60,789 bases of DNA from Ochrovirga pacifica. GTDB taxonomy: Bacteria; Bacteroidota; Bacteroidia; Flavobacteriales; Flavobacteriaceae. The notes below the pieces were generated by a model. It did no database searches and was not told the origin of the DNA. It was given only the letters and a program-made list of their open reading frames with translations. Shown here one piece after another: positions 8,721-17,357 of the stretch; position 1 is the stretch's first letter, and each line of letters begins with the position of its first letter. Made by a program: the position numbers and the translations under genes. The stretch is taken from NCBI RefSeq assembly GCF_000220525.1, contig NZ_AFPK01000072.1, positions 1 through 60,789 on the forward strand, read 5' to 3'.

Positions 8721-8756
8721 AGCTAAAAAAATTAATATATAGTAATTTTTTTAGCT
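8721..8756. repeat. 14-bp perfect inverted repeat
   Basis: AGCTAAAAAAATTA (8721-8734) is exactly complementary to TAATTTTTTTAGCT (8743-8756), with an 8-base loop. It lies between the ppnP terminator and the beta-helix gene, about 240 bp upstream of the latter's start. A regulatory site, a back-up terminator or a cruciform are all possible. Confidence 0.5.
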
Positions 8757-8815
8757 TATTGTCAATACATATTCTGTATTTCTTTTGTGATGAAATACCC
8801 AAAAAATTGTGCATA

Positions 8816-8849
8816 AAAAAACGTCAACCATAAATGATTGACGTTTTTT
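8816..8849 (-). terminator. Intrinsic terminator of ppnP
   Basis: A perfect 12-bp stem AAAAAACGTCAA/TTGACGTTTTTT (8816-8827 and 8838-8849) has a 10-base loop, 20 bp after the ppnP stop. It has T-runs on both strands, so it is potentially bidirectional. Confidence 0.85.
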
Positions 8850-8869
8850 AATTGTTTAGAAACTAAGTT

Positions 8870-9148
8870 CTATTGGTATTTACACAAGTATGAAGTTTGT
8901 TCTACTACTTTTACTTGGAATTTTTCGTTAGCTTCTATTTGGTAAGCTTCCCCCGCTTTGTAAGTTACCCATTCTATAGATCCTGGCAATTTAACTGTCA
9001 TTTCTCCTTCTATTACATTCATTGTTTCATGCAAAGCTGTTGAAAATTCGTATTCACCTGGTTCCATAACTCCTAAAGTAGATTTTCCATCGTTAGCGTA
9101 TCCTAGTGATTTAACGTTACCGTTAAAGTATTCATTTGCTATAATCAT
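8870..9148 (-). CDS. ppnP: Pyrimidine/purine nucleoside phosphorylase PpnP
   Basis: 92 residues, the normal length for the PpnP (formerly YaiE/DUF1255) family of small cupin-fold enzymes. These split nucleosides with phosphate into a free base and ribose 1-phosphate. The family signature is present: an N-terminal EYFNGNVKSLGY, VMEPGEYEFSTALHETMNVIEGE in the middle and SYLCKYQ at the end. It has its own likely promoter and terminator, so it is a single-gene unit in nucleotide salvage, unrelated in function to the carbohydrate genes around it. Confidence 0.9.
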   Translation of the reverse strand: MIIANEYFNGNVKSLGYANDGKSTLGVMEPGEYEFSTALHETMNVIEGEMTVKLPGSIEWVTYKAGEAYQIEANEKFQVKVVEQTSYLCKYQ

Positions 9149-9172
9149 TTATTTCTTTTTTAAGTTCAGCTA

Positions 9173-9205
9173 CAAAAGTATTGAAAATATAAGGATTTCA
9201 CCAAT
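9173..9205 (-). promoter_or_regulatory. Promoter of ppnP
   Basis: The -7 box TACTTTTG (complement of 9173-9180) lies 25 bp before the start codon. A partial -33 element ATTG (complement of 9202-9205) is 21 bp further upstream. Confidence 0.5.
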
Positions 9206-9213
9206 TATTAGCC

Positions 9214-10182
9214 CTAGTTCCTCTTTTGCCAAACACGAATATAATCAATTTCAAAATCCATATATCCTCCTTGCTTCTGAGATTTGGTTCCATTTAATGT
9301 CAACTCTTCTTTACTTTCAGGCATTCCATTCCACGAAAATATTTCCATATCTAGCCAAAGATGAATAGGATTGGTAGCTACATACCCATTGTAATCATCG
9401 GCTACTTTTCTGTTTTTCTTTGCCCACTGGGTAGCTTGTTCTGCTGTTACTGATGAAAATAATTTCCCATCAATGTAATATTTAATTCCTTTCTCATTCC
9501 ACTCAATCCCATAAATATGAAAATCATCAGCTCCACGGAAGCCCATATCTTTTTTCTCGGTATAAGAAGGTTTTCCTCTTAGATTTTTCCAGTCTCTTAT
9601 AGACCACCAAAGTTGTCTATCCAAATGTTCTTTTCCTTTATCTCTACCATCTCCAAACATTTCAAAAAAATCGAACTCTATGTTTTTCCCCATAGACCAA
9701 AACCCACTGGTAATTTCGGCATCTATGGCTTTGCTTCTTATTTCTATGTATCCATATTTAAATGCTTTTCTGTTGATAAAACACGCTGTGGTTATATTTT
9801 CATAAGGTAAAGGATCTCCAAACACAGGCTTTCTGATTTCATCACTAAAAGGAAAATCGGGTTCCCAACGAGCTTCTAGTTTTAAGATCCCGTCTTCTAA
9901 ACGGTAGTTACGCCCCGAAAATTGAGAAGGAGCCCTACCTTTCCATACTTTTTTATTAGGTTTGTCTGGATGTTTGTAAAAAGGCTTTCCGGTGTCATCA
10001 AATTTCCCTACAATATACCATCGGTCTTCATCTATTTCTTTAGCATTAAACTCATCACTAACTTCTTTATTATATTCCCATTTTTTCGTATTATCAGGAT
10101 CTGATGTTGGTAAATGTTGTGCATTTAGCGTGGATAATGCACAAACAACAACCATTAACAAACAACTAGTTTTACATTTCAT
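9214..10182 (-). CDS. GH16 family glycoside hydrolase, secreted
   Basis: 322 residues with a signal peptide ending near TLNAQ (residues 18-22) and one GH16 domain. The catalytic signature ExDxxE is visible as EFDFFE at residues 169-174: nucleophile E169, acid/base E174. VSDEFN (41-46), WKGRAPSQF (80-88) and the C-terminal DFEIDYIRVW are typical of the agarase/porphyranase/carrageenase side of GH16 rather than plant-type xyloglucan enzymes. It probably cleaves beta-linkages inside a red-algal galactan, but subfamily and substrate cannot be fixed here. It follows the GH2 gene by 2 bp and is surely co-transcribed with it. Confidence 0.88.
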   Translation of the reverse strand: MKCKTSCLLMVVVCALSTLNAQHLPTSDPDNTKKWEYNKEVSDEFNAKEIDEDRWYIVGKFDDTGKPFYKHPDKPNKKVWKGRAPSQFSGRNYRLEDGILKLEARWEPDFPFSDEIRKPVFGDPLPYENITTACFINRKAFKYGYIEIRSKAIDAEITSGFWSMGKNIEFDFFEMFGDGRDKGKEHLDRQLWWSIRDWKNLRGKPSYTEKKDMGFRGADDFHIYGIEWNEKGIKYYIDGKLFSSVTAEQATQWAKKNRKVADDYNGYVATNPIHLWLDMEIFSWNGMPESKEELTLNGTKSQKQGGYMDFEIDYIRVWQKRN

Positions 10183-10184
10183 TT

Positions 10185-12773
10185 TTATTGATTTTTATTT
10201 CTGTTTTGTTCAATTTCTATCTTTATAGCTTTAGAAACAATAGTTCCGTTTTTATTTTTTGCTACAATTGTTACCTCCGATGGTGTTTTAGTAGCCTGAA
10301 TGGCTAGCAAACATTGACCAAAATTAGTAGCAACAGTTTTGTTTTTAAAGTTTGTTATTTTGGTGCTATCTCCGCAATCTGTTCCTAAAAAACGGTGTGC
10401 TCCTGTAATTTCAAATGTAATTTCATCTTCTTGATATTTTACTGAATTTCCTTTTTTATCTACCAATTGTGCAACCAAATGAACAACATCTGTATTGTTA
10501 GCTCTAATTTTAGTCTTGTCTGGGTTTAGTACAATTCCTTTTACCACACCAACTGTTTTTAACTCAACTTGAGTCCTTTTTCCGTTTTTGCTTCCTTTAG
10601 CCAACAACCTTCCATTTTTGTATGTTGTAGCCCATTTATACGTATAGTCCTCTTGATTTTTTAAGTATTGCTTCCCCAATGATTTTCCATCCTGAAATAG
10701 TTCTACCCAATCGCAATTAGAATATACTTCTACAATAGTATGTGTACCTTTTTTGTAATTCCAATAAGGATTTACTTTTTGCCACTCTCTAGGTGCTAGT
10801 TCCCAATAACCTTTTTTCTTTTCAACAACTTTTCCTGATGTTGTTTTCTTGTAGATAGATTTATCTTCGGTTTGAGTATACATACTTATCACGGGAATAT
10901 CGTCTCTCCACAATGCTTTGAACATGTAATAAGAACCTCTTGGAAAACCTGCCAAATCTAGAGGGCCATGAGTAGTTGCTTTTTCGGGCCAATTGTTAGC
11001 TCTTTTTTCTCCCATATAATCTACTCCTGTCCATAAAAACAATCCTGGAATAAAATCACGTTCTAACACCGCTTTCCACTCGTACCAACGAGGAACATTT
11101 TCGGTTCCCATCATGGCTTTGTTGGGATACGTTTTTTTAAAATAATCATATTTGTGAGGTTTGTAACTATAACCAACAACATCTAACACATCGGTATATC
11201 CTGTTTCAAAACTAGAAGTAGGAAGAATACAATTTGCTGTAACAGGTCGGGTAGTGTCCATTTCTCTTGTCCAATCTGCCAATTTCTTTGCAGTTGTACC
11301 TATATTAAACGTTTGTTCTGGAAAATTTTTCCAAAATTGTCGTACCTGTTCTGGTGTATGTGGTGGAACATTGGTTCGCCACAGAGTCCAGTCTATTTTA
11401 TCGTCTTTATTAGTTTCTTTAAAAATTCCTGTTGCTCCTCTGTTTCCAGGATACGTCCATTCAATCTCATTCCCTATACTCCATTGAAAAATACTTGGAT
11501 GGTTGCGACTAGATTTTACCGTGTTTTTTAAATCTTTTTCAGCCCACAATTGAAAATGTTCCGAATGCCCACGTGTAATATAATCTATCTCTTTGTCATG
11601 CATATTATAGCGCTTGTCTTTCGGCAAATCCCACTCGTCATAAAATTCATTCTGCACTAAAATCCCTAGTTCATCACACAAATCCAAAAATTCGTCCGAT
11701 GCTGGATTATGGGCAGTTCTGATAGCATTGGTTCCTCCTTCTTTCAACAGCTGTAATCTTCTTTTCCAAACATCTTTAGGAACAGCAGCACCCACCATTC
11801 CTGCATCGTGATGCAAACAAACTCCTTTTATTTTTCTATTTTTTCCATTCAGGTAAAAACCTTTGTCTTTATCAAAATGGATGCTACGTATTCCAAAGCG
11901 AGTTGTTCTTGCTTTTGTTATTTTTTTATCAAAATGAATGGATGTTTTTGCTTTGTATAAAAATGGAGCATCTACGTCCCACAATTTAGGATTTTGGATA
12001 TTGATAAACTGACGTACTTTTTTTTGTTGATTAGATGATAGCTCAAATTTATTCTCTATAATCTCTACAACATTGTCCTTGTCATCAATAATTTGAGTGA
12101 GCAATGTTCCTTTTTTGGTAGACTTATACTCATTTTTGATTTCTATTTCTAACTGAATTGTTGCTAATTTTTCATCTACTTTTGGAGTAGTTACAAAAGT
12201 ACCCCAAACAGGTATATGCAATTTATCTGTAACAACCATTTGCACATTTCTGTAAATACCTGAACCCGTATACCATCTAGAATCTGCATAACGGCTGTGA
12301 TCTACTCTTACAGACAATCTGTTTTTTTGACCTTTAGGTGCTAGTAAATCTGTTAAATCGTAAAAAATGGGTGCATAACCAAAAGGATGATTTCCGATAC
12401 GCATTACGTTGATCCAAAACTCAGCATTGTTGTACACTCCATCAAACAAAATAAAGCACTTCTGGTTTTTATCAATACTTGTCTCAAAAATTTTACTATA
12501 CCATCCAATTCCTCCAGGCATAAATCCTGTAGCACCTTCTAAGTTTTTAGAAAAGTCCATTTCTATAGACCAATCATGTGGCAAATCTAACTTTCTCCAG
12601 CTTGATGGTTCATAGGTAGTAAGTGGATAATTTTTACTATCTGATAAGGTAAAGTACCAATCATCATTAAAACTTGTTGTTCCTAACTTTTGTGCTTGTA
12701 ATAAATAGTGATTGGTTGTAAGTAGTACAACTAACAAAATCGTTTTGAGAGTTAAAAAAAAGTGTTTCATCAA
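10185..12773 (-). CDS. GH2 family beta-galactosidase-like glycoside hydrolase
   Basis: 862 residues: signal peptide (to about residue 28, LLQAQ), sugar-binding domain with LPHDWSIE (64-71), immunoglobulin-like domain, TIM barrel, and further Ig-like domains at the C-terminus. The GH2 acid/base is E436 in SIGNEIEW and the nucleophile is E558 in MGTENVPRW. Such proteins release terminal beta-linked sugars, mostly galactose. With the GH16 gene only 2 bp downstream, it probably finishes the oligosaccharides made by that enzyme, presumably in the periplasm. A beta-glucuronidase or other GH2 activity is possible. Confidence 0.88.
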   Translation of the reverse strand: MMKHFFLTLKTILLVVLLTTNHYLLQAQKLGTTSFNDDWYFTLSDSKNYPLTTYEPSSWRKLDLPHDWSIEMDFSKNLEGATGFMPGGIGWYSKIFETSIDKNQKCFILFDGVYNNAEFWINVMRIGNHPFGYAPIFYDLTDLLAPKGQKNRLSVRVDHSRYADSRWYTGSGIYRNVQMVVTDKLHIPVWGTFVTTPKVDEKLATIQLEIEIKNEYKSTKKGTLLTQIIDDKDNVVEIIENKFELSSNQQKKVRQFINIQNPKLWDVDAPFLYKAKTSIHFDKKITKARTTRFGIRSIHFDKDKGFYLNGKNRKIKGVCLHHDAGMVGAAVPKDVWKRRLQLLKEGGTNAIRTAHNPASDEFLDLCDELGILVQNEFYDEWDLPKDKRYNMHDKEIDYITRGHSEHFQLWAEKDLKNTVKSSRNHPSIFQWSIGNEIEWTYPGNRGATGIFKETNKDDKIDWTLWRTNVPPHTPEQVRQFWKNFPEQTFNIGTTAKKLADWTREMDTTRPVTANCILPTSSFETGYTDVLDVVGYSYKPHKYDYFKKTYPNKAMMGTENVPRWYEWKAVLERDFIPGLFLWTGVDYMGEKRANNWPEKATTHGPLDLAGFPRGSYYMFKALWRDDIPVISMYTQTEDKSIYKKTTSGKVVEKKKGYWELAPREWQKVNPYWNYKKGTHTIVEVYSNCDWVELFQDGKSLGKQYLKNQEDYTYKWATTYKNGRLLAKGSKNGKRTQVELKTVGVVKGIVLNPDKTKIRANNTDVVHLVAQLVDKKGNSVKYQEDEITFEITGAHRFLGTDCGDSTKITNFKNKTVATNFGQCLLAIQATKTPSEVTIVAKNKNGTIVSKAIKIEIEQNRNKNQ

Positions 12774-12833
12774 TATACGAATTAATCTATCAAATATTTA
12801 CTAGTTATAATTCGTGTAAACTTACAATACAAC

Positions 12834-12876
12834 ACTATTCAATCCTATTTATGGACAATAACTGAATTTGAATAGT
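12834..12876. promoter_or_regulatory. Inverted repeat upstream of the GH2-GH16 operon
   Basis: ACTATTCAA (12834-12842) and TTGAATAGT (12868-12876) are exact complements with a 25-bp spacer, 61 bp before the GH2 start codon. It is a candidate operator. No consensus -7 box was found next to it. Confidence 0.4.
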
Positions 12877-12907
12877 CAATGGAGTACTTTTAAAAAAAGT
12901 ATAAAAA

Positions 12908-12944
12908 AAAACTAGGTTTCTAAAAAATATAGAAACCTAGTTTT
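12908..12944 (-). terminator. Terminator of the act-cox operon
   Basis: A perfect 15-bp stem AAAACTAGGTTTCTA/TAGAAACCTAGTTTT (12908-12922 and 12930-12944) has a 7-base loop, 23 bp after the coxA stop. A T-run follows on the minus strand. Confidence 0.9.
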
Positions 12945-12966
12945 GTGTATATCGCTTACCGTTTAC

Positions 12967-14742
12967 TTAAGACTCTTGTTCTCCTGGTTTTAACGGTACT
13001 GTTTGCATAATGTAATCTTCTCCGAAAATGTATTCTCCGTTTTCATCTACTTTGCTGTAGTCATATGGCCAACGGTACACTTCTGGTATTTCACCTGGCC
13101 AGTTTCCATGTACGTGTTCTACTGGTGTTGTCCACTCTAAAGTAGTAGCTCTCCATGGGTTTTGAGATGCTTTTTTTCCTTTGTAAATACTCATAAAGAA
13201 GTTTACTAAGAAAACAATTTGTGCAGCTCCACCAATCAACGCAAAAACAGTCATTACTTGGTTTACGTTTGCTAAATCATCAAATAACGGGAAGTTTGTG
13301 TTGGTGTAATATCTACGTGGTAATCCTGCCAATCCGATAAAGTGCATTGGGAAGAAAACTCCATAAGCTGCTACTGCAGTAATCCAGAAGTGAACATATC
13401 CTAAAGTTTTGTTCATCATTCTTCCATACATTTTAGGGAACCAGTGGTAAATACCAGCATACATTCCGTAGATAGCAGATACTCCCATTACTAAGTGGAA
13501 GTGAGCCACTACAAAGTAAGTATCGTGTACATTAATATCCAAAGCAGAATCTCCTAATACAATTCCTGTTAATCCTCCTGTAATAAAGGTAGAAACCAAA
13601 CCAATAGAAAACAGCATTGCAGGGTTAAATTGCAAGTTTCCTTTCCATAAAGTAGTTATATAGTTAAATGCCTTTACTGCTGATGGAATTGCAATTAACA
13701 AAGTGGTAAAGGTAAACACAGACCCTAAGAATGGATTCATTCCTGATATAAACATGTGGTGTCCCCATACAATTGTTGATAAAAACGCAATGGCCATAAT
13801 AGAACCAATCATAGCACGGTATCCAAAGATAGGTTTACGTGAGTTGGTTGATATAATTTCTGAAGTTAATCCTAAAGCAGGTAACAATACAATGTATACC
13901 TCTGGGTGACCTAAGAACCAAAATAAATGTTCAAACAATACTGGTGAACCTCCTTGGTAGTTCAACACCTCTCCTCCGATAAAAATATCAGATAAATAGA
14001 ACGAAGTACCAAAACTTCTATCAAAAATTAACAACAATGCTGCTGATAACAATACTGGGAAAGAAACTACACCAATAATAGCTGTAATGAACAATGCCCA
14101 CATGGTTAACGGCAATCTTGTCATTTTCATTCCCTTTGTTCTTAAGTTAAAAATGGTTACAATATAGTTTAATGAACCTATTAAAGATTGTGCAATAAAT
14201 AAAGCCATAGAAACCAACCATAATGTCATACCCAAACCAGAACCTGGAATTGCTTGTGGCAATGCAGATAAAGGAGGATAAATAGTCCATCCTGCTGATG
14301 CTGGTCCTGCTTCTACAAATAAAGATACAACCATAATGATACAAGAAATGAAGAACAACCAGTAAGATAAGCAGTTCATAAATCCTGATGCCATGTCACG
14401 TGCACCAATTTGTAACGGAATTAATAAGTTAGAGAAAGTACCACTTAATCCTGCTGTTAATACAAAGAAAACCATAATGGTACCGTGAATAGTTACCAAA
14501 GCTAAGTAAATATCCGGTTTCATTACCCCTGCTTCAGACTGAAAACGTTCAGGTAAAAATGCTTCTATAATAGAGAATGATTGCTCTGGCCATGCTATTT
14601 GTAATCTAAATAACAAAGACATTAATACTCCTATCACCCCCATGATCATACCAGTTACTAAAAACTGCTTTGAAATCATTTTGTGATCAAAACTAAAAAT
14701 GTATTTAGTTACGAAAGTTTCTTTATGATGATGTTCTGACAT
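12967..14742 (-). CDS. coxA: Cytochrome c oxidase subunit I
   Basis: 591 residues, polytopic with at least 12 membrane segments. It is the catalytic heme-copper subunit that reduces O2 to water and pumps protons. Diagnostic ligands are present: WFLGHPEVYIVLLP (CuB His and the cross-linked Tyr), VWGHHMFISGM (CuB His pair), HDTYFVVAHFHLVMG (heme ligands) and an early HGTIMVFF. It is the last gene of the act-cox operon, 31 bp after coxB, and is followed by a strong terminator. Subunits III and IV and assembly factors are not in the window. Confidence 0.97.
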   Translation of the reverse strand: MSEHHHKETFVTKYIFSFDHKMISKQFLVTGMIMGVIGVLMSLLFRLQIAWPEQSFSIIEAFLPERFQSEAGVMKPDIYLALVTIHGTIMVFFVLTAGLSGTFSNLLIPLQIGARDMASGFMNCLSYWLFFISCIIMVVSLFVEAGPASAGWTIYPPLSALPQAIPGSGLGMTLWLVSMALFIAQSLIGSLNYIVTIFNLRTKGMKMTRLPLTMWALFITAIIGVVSFPVLLSAALLLIFDRSFGTSFYLSDIFIGGEVLNYQGGSPVLFEHLFWFLGHPEVYIVLLPALGLTSEIISTNSRKPIFGYRAMIGSIMAIAFLSTIVWGHHMFISGMNPFLGSVFTFTTLLIAIPSAVKAFNYITTLWKGNLQFNPAMLFSIGLVSTFITGGLTGIVLGDSALDINVHDTYFVVAHFHLVMGVSAIYGMYAGIYHWFPKMYGRMMNKTLGYVHFWITAVAAYGVFFPMHFIGLAGLPRRYYTNTNFPLFDDLANVNQVMTVFALIGGAAQIVFLVNFFMSIYKGKKASQNPWRATTLEWTTPVEHVHGNWPGEIPEVYRWPYDYSKVDENGEYIFGEDYIMQTVPLKPGEQES

Positions 14743-14773
14743 AATAAATTCTTTTTATTGATTCTAACAGTTC

Positions 14774-15838
14774 TTATAACTTGAATAATTCTTTAGCTGT
14801 TTTTTGTTGATTCAACCAGATTAAATAGTCTTTTTCTGATTCTACAACAATTTTCATTTGCATATTGTAGTGAGAAGGTCCACAAATTTTATTACATAAT
14901 AACAAATAATCAAACTCATAAGGCTCTTCTCCTTTTGCCTGACGAACTTTGTTTACGCTAGCAACTTTTCTTTGTACATCTTTACGCTCTCTCATTTCCT
15001 CGGTAGTGTACTTTGGTGTAAAACCAAATTCAGTAACCATTCCAGGAACACAGTTCATTTGAGCTGTAAAATGTGGCATATAAGCAGAGTGCAATACATC
15101 TTGCGAGCGAAACTTAAATACTACTTTTTTTCCTACTGGTAAATGTAACTCTCTTACGGGAATATCGTCTGCAGATTTTGCATCAGATAAATCGATTCCC
15201 ATGCTGTTTGCACCTTCAATAAATCGAACATTTCCACGTCCTAACTCATTGTCTCTTCCTGCATATCTTGCTTCCCAAGCAAATTGTTTTGCGTATACTT
15301 CTACAACTATTGCATCGTCTCCTTCTAAGTCTGTAACGTCATTCCAAATAGACAATCCATATAAAATCAATACAGCCAAAACAACAGTTGGTATGGTTGT
15401 CCATATCAATTCTAGCTTATGAGAATCTGCAAAGAACGTTGCTTTTCTTCCTTTAATTCCCCTGTATTTGTATGCAAAGAAATACAATAAGGCTTGAGTG
15501 ATAAATTGTACAACTCCGATTAATACAAAAGAGATTGTGTATAAATTATCGTAATCTTCACCTTCTACAGATGCAGATCCTGGTAACATAATGTCGTGTA
15601 AGAAAATTAAACAGTATCCCATCATAAGATACAATCCTATCAAAAAGATAAAAAATAATTTTCCTTGAATATCATTGTCCTTTTCAGTTGCAAAAGGATT
15701 ATCATATTCCTCTAAACTGCTTACTTGTTTCCCTTCTTTAAGGTCTTTTATTAGTGTTCTGTAAGAAAGTAGTTTGTTTACTTGCCAAATTCCAATGGCA
15801 AAGGCAACAGCTACGAAAAAATAAAATAAAGCTAACAT
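14774..15838 (-). CDS. coxB: Cytochrome c oxidase subunit II
   Basis: 354 residues. Three hydrophobic segments (about residues 1-20, 60-85 and 105-130, then an anchor near 145-165) precede the periplasmic cupredoxin domain. The CuA site is complete: LHSAYMPHF for the first His, then CNKICGPSHYNMQM with both Cys, His and Met. There is no fused cytochrome c domain, so electrons probably come from ActE or a soluble cytochrome. The N-terminus is longer than in the E. coli-type protein, as is usual for Bacteroidota. Confidence 0.96.
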   Translation of the reverse strand: MLALFYFFVAVAFAIGIWQVNKLLSYRTLIKDLKEGKQVSSLEEYDNPFATEKDNDIQGKLFFIFLIGLYLMMGYCLIFLHDIMLPGSASVEGEDYDNLYTISFVLIGVVQFITQALLYFFAYKYRGIKGRKATFFADSHKLELIWTTIPTVVLAVLILYGLSIWNDVTDLEGDDAIVVEVYAKQFAWEARYAGRDNELGRGNVRFIEGANSMGIDLSDAKSADDIPVRELHLPVGKKVVFKFRSQDVLHSAYMPHFTAQMNCVPGMVTEFGFTPKYTTEEMRERKDVQRKVASVNKVRQAKGEEPYEFDYLLLCNKICGPSHYNMQMKIVVESEKDYLIWLNQQKTAKELFKL

Positions 15839-15871
15839 AATTCTGTTTTAATTTTTTTGCAAATGTAACGA

Positions 15872-17335
15872 TTAATGATATTCGAAATGCTCACTTTCGT
15901 GTAAAAATGGATTTCCTTTAGTGATTAATGGAGCTTTACTTAATGTTGTAAATACTGCATAGATGAACATCCCTAAGAAAAATAATACACTCCCAATTTC
16001 AGTAAATCCGAATCCCCATTGATCTCCAACAGTCGCTGGCATGATTAAAACAAAAACATCAATGTAGTGACCTACTAAAATAATGGTACCTGTAGCTAAT
16101 ACAATTTGTGGAATTCTCTTAAACTTACTGTTTACTAGTAATAAAACAGGCAATATAAAGTTTAAAGGAATCATTCCTAAGAACAATAACTTGTAATCTT
16201 CAAAACGTTGGATGTAGTACACAGTTTCTTCTGGCATATCTGCATACCATATCAACATAAATTGTGCAAACCATAAATACGTCCAAAAGATAGAGAATCC
16301 AAACATAAATTTAGCTAAGTCATGTAAGTGGCTATCATTTACAATTTCTAAATATCCTTTAGATTTTAAATAAACTGTAACCATTGCAATTAAAGTGATT
16401 GCTGCTGCTAAAAATGTTGCCAATACATACCATCCAAACAATGTAGAGAACCAGTGTGGATCTAATCCCATAATCCAGTCCCAAACTGACATAGATGAAG
16501 TAAAGATAAAAAAGGCCAAGAAACCAACTCCAAAGTGGTAGTTTTTCTTGTAGTGAAATAAATCAGTTGCGTTATCTTGTGCTAAAGAATGTTTTCTATT
16601 TAGGAATCTAAATACATTCCATCCCACTAAATAAATAATACTAAAAATCAACCATCTTGGGGTATTTAGCCATCCTGATTTGTTAGCTATGATAGCATCA
16701 AAATTAGGTGATGTTGGGTCTGTTACTCCTTCTGTCATCCACACAAACAAATGATTTGCTCCCATGGCTGTTAAAATTAAGAAAATGATAAAAATTACAG
16801 ACACATACGGTAAAAATCCTGAGATTCCCTCCATTACTCTAAACAATACAATAGACCATCCTGCTTGTGCTACTCTCTGGATATTTAAGAATGCAAACAC
16901 AACTACTGTAATAAAGGTAAAGAAGAATAAAGCTACAAAAAATGCTGCCCATGGTCTATTTTGTAATTGGTGCAAAACATGAGCTAAATGATGATCTCCG
17001 TGTGTTTCTTGGTGATGTACTTCTTCTTTGTGTGCAGCTTTTTTATCATGACCATGTGAAGCTTGATGTTTATCTGCTGTGTGATGAGCCTCTTTTGCAG
17101 GAGCATCATGTCCGTGTTTTTCTTCTTTGTGGGTATCTGCTTCAACATGTGCTTTGGTATCATGACTTGTTTCAGCATGTGCTCCATGAGCACCGTGTGA
17201 TGCTTGATGTGCTAATATTTCTGCTACTTCAGCTTCTGTGCTTGGTGCAGATACAAATCCAATAACTATACCTATGAAACCAATTACCATTAAGGCAATA
17301 GCCGATATTTTTAATTTACTTGAAAATTGATACAT
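15872..17335 (-). CDS. actF: Alternative complex III subunit ActF, with His-rich insert
   Basis: 487 residues. Quinol:cytochrome c/oxidase oxidoreductase subunit of about ten membrane helices, related to NrfD/ActC. After the first membrane helix (residues 10-30) comes a strongly His-rich stretch at about 43-122 with 22 His in 80 residues, mixed with Lys, Glu and Ala. The conserved helices then start near NRPWAAFFVALFFF. The insert should face the periplasm. It may bind metal ions such as copper or zinc, or may only be a flexible charged loop. The gene lies 22 bp after actE and 33 bp before coxB. Confidence 0.93.
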   Translation of the reverse strand: MYQFSSKLKISAIALMVIGFIGIVIGFVSAPSTEAEVAEILAHQASHGAHGAHAETSHDTKAHVEADTHKEEKHGHDAPAKEAHHTADKHQASHGHDKKAAHKEEVHHQETHGDHHLAHVLHQLQNRPWAAFFVALFFFTFITVVVFAFLNIQRVAQAGWSIVLFRVMEGISGFLPYVSVIFIIFLILTAMGANHLFVWMTEGVTDPTSPNFDAIIANKSGWLNTPRWLIFSIIYLVGWNVFRFLNRKHSLAQDNATDLFHYKKNYHFGVGFLAFFIFTSSMSVWDWIMGLDPHWFSTLFGWYVLATFLAAAITLIAMVTVYLKSKGYLEIVNDSHLHDLAKFMFGFSIFWTYLWFAQFMLIWYADMPEETVYYIQRFEDYKLLFLGMIPLNFILPVLLLVNSKFKRIPQIVLATGTIILVGHYIDVFVLIMPATVGDQWGFGFTEIGSVLFFLGMFIYAVFTTLSKAPLITKGNPFLHESEHFEYH

Positions 17336-17357
17336 AATCTATCTAATTGTTTGGTAA

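Larger units (their letters stand above)
8485..8869. other. Intergenic region with inverted repeats, no gene
   Basis: These 385 bases contain no credible gene. They hold an 8-bp inverted repeat next to the beta-helix gene start (8491-8522), a 14-bp perfect AT-only-core inverted repeat (8721-8756) and the ppnP terminator (8816-8849). I found no consensus -7 box for the 8484 gene here. Confidence 0.6.

Noticed and set aside
16942..17265. 107-codon plus-strand and 69-codon minus-strand frames over the His-rich part of actF
   Set aside because: They arise from the repetitive His codons of actF read in other frames or strands.
15872..17335. The His-rich actF insert as a DNA repeat or assembly error
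   Set aside because: The frame is intact, the codons vary between repeats, and the stretch joins conserved helices on both sides.
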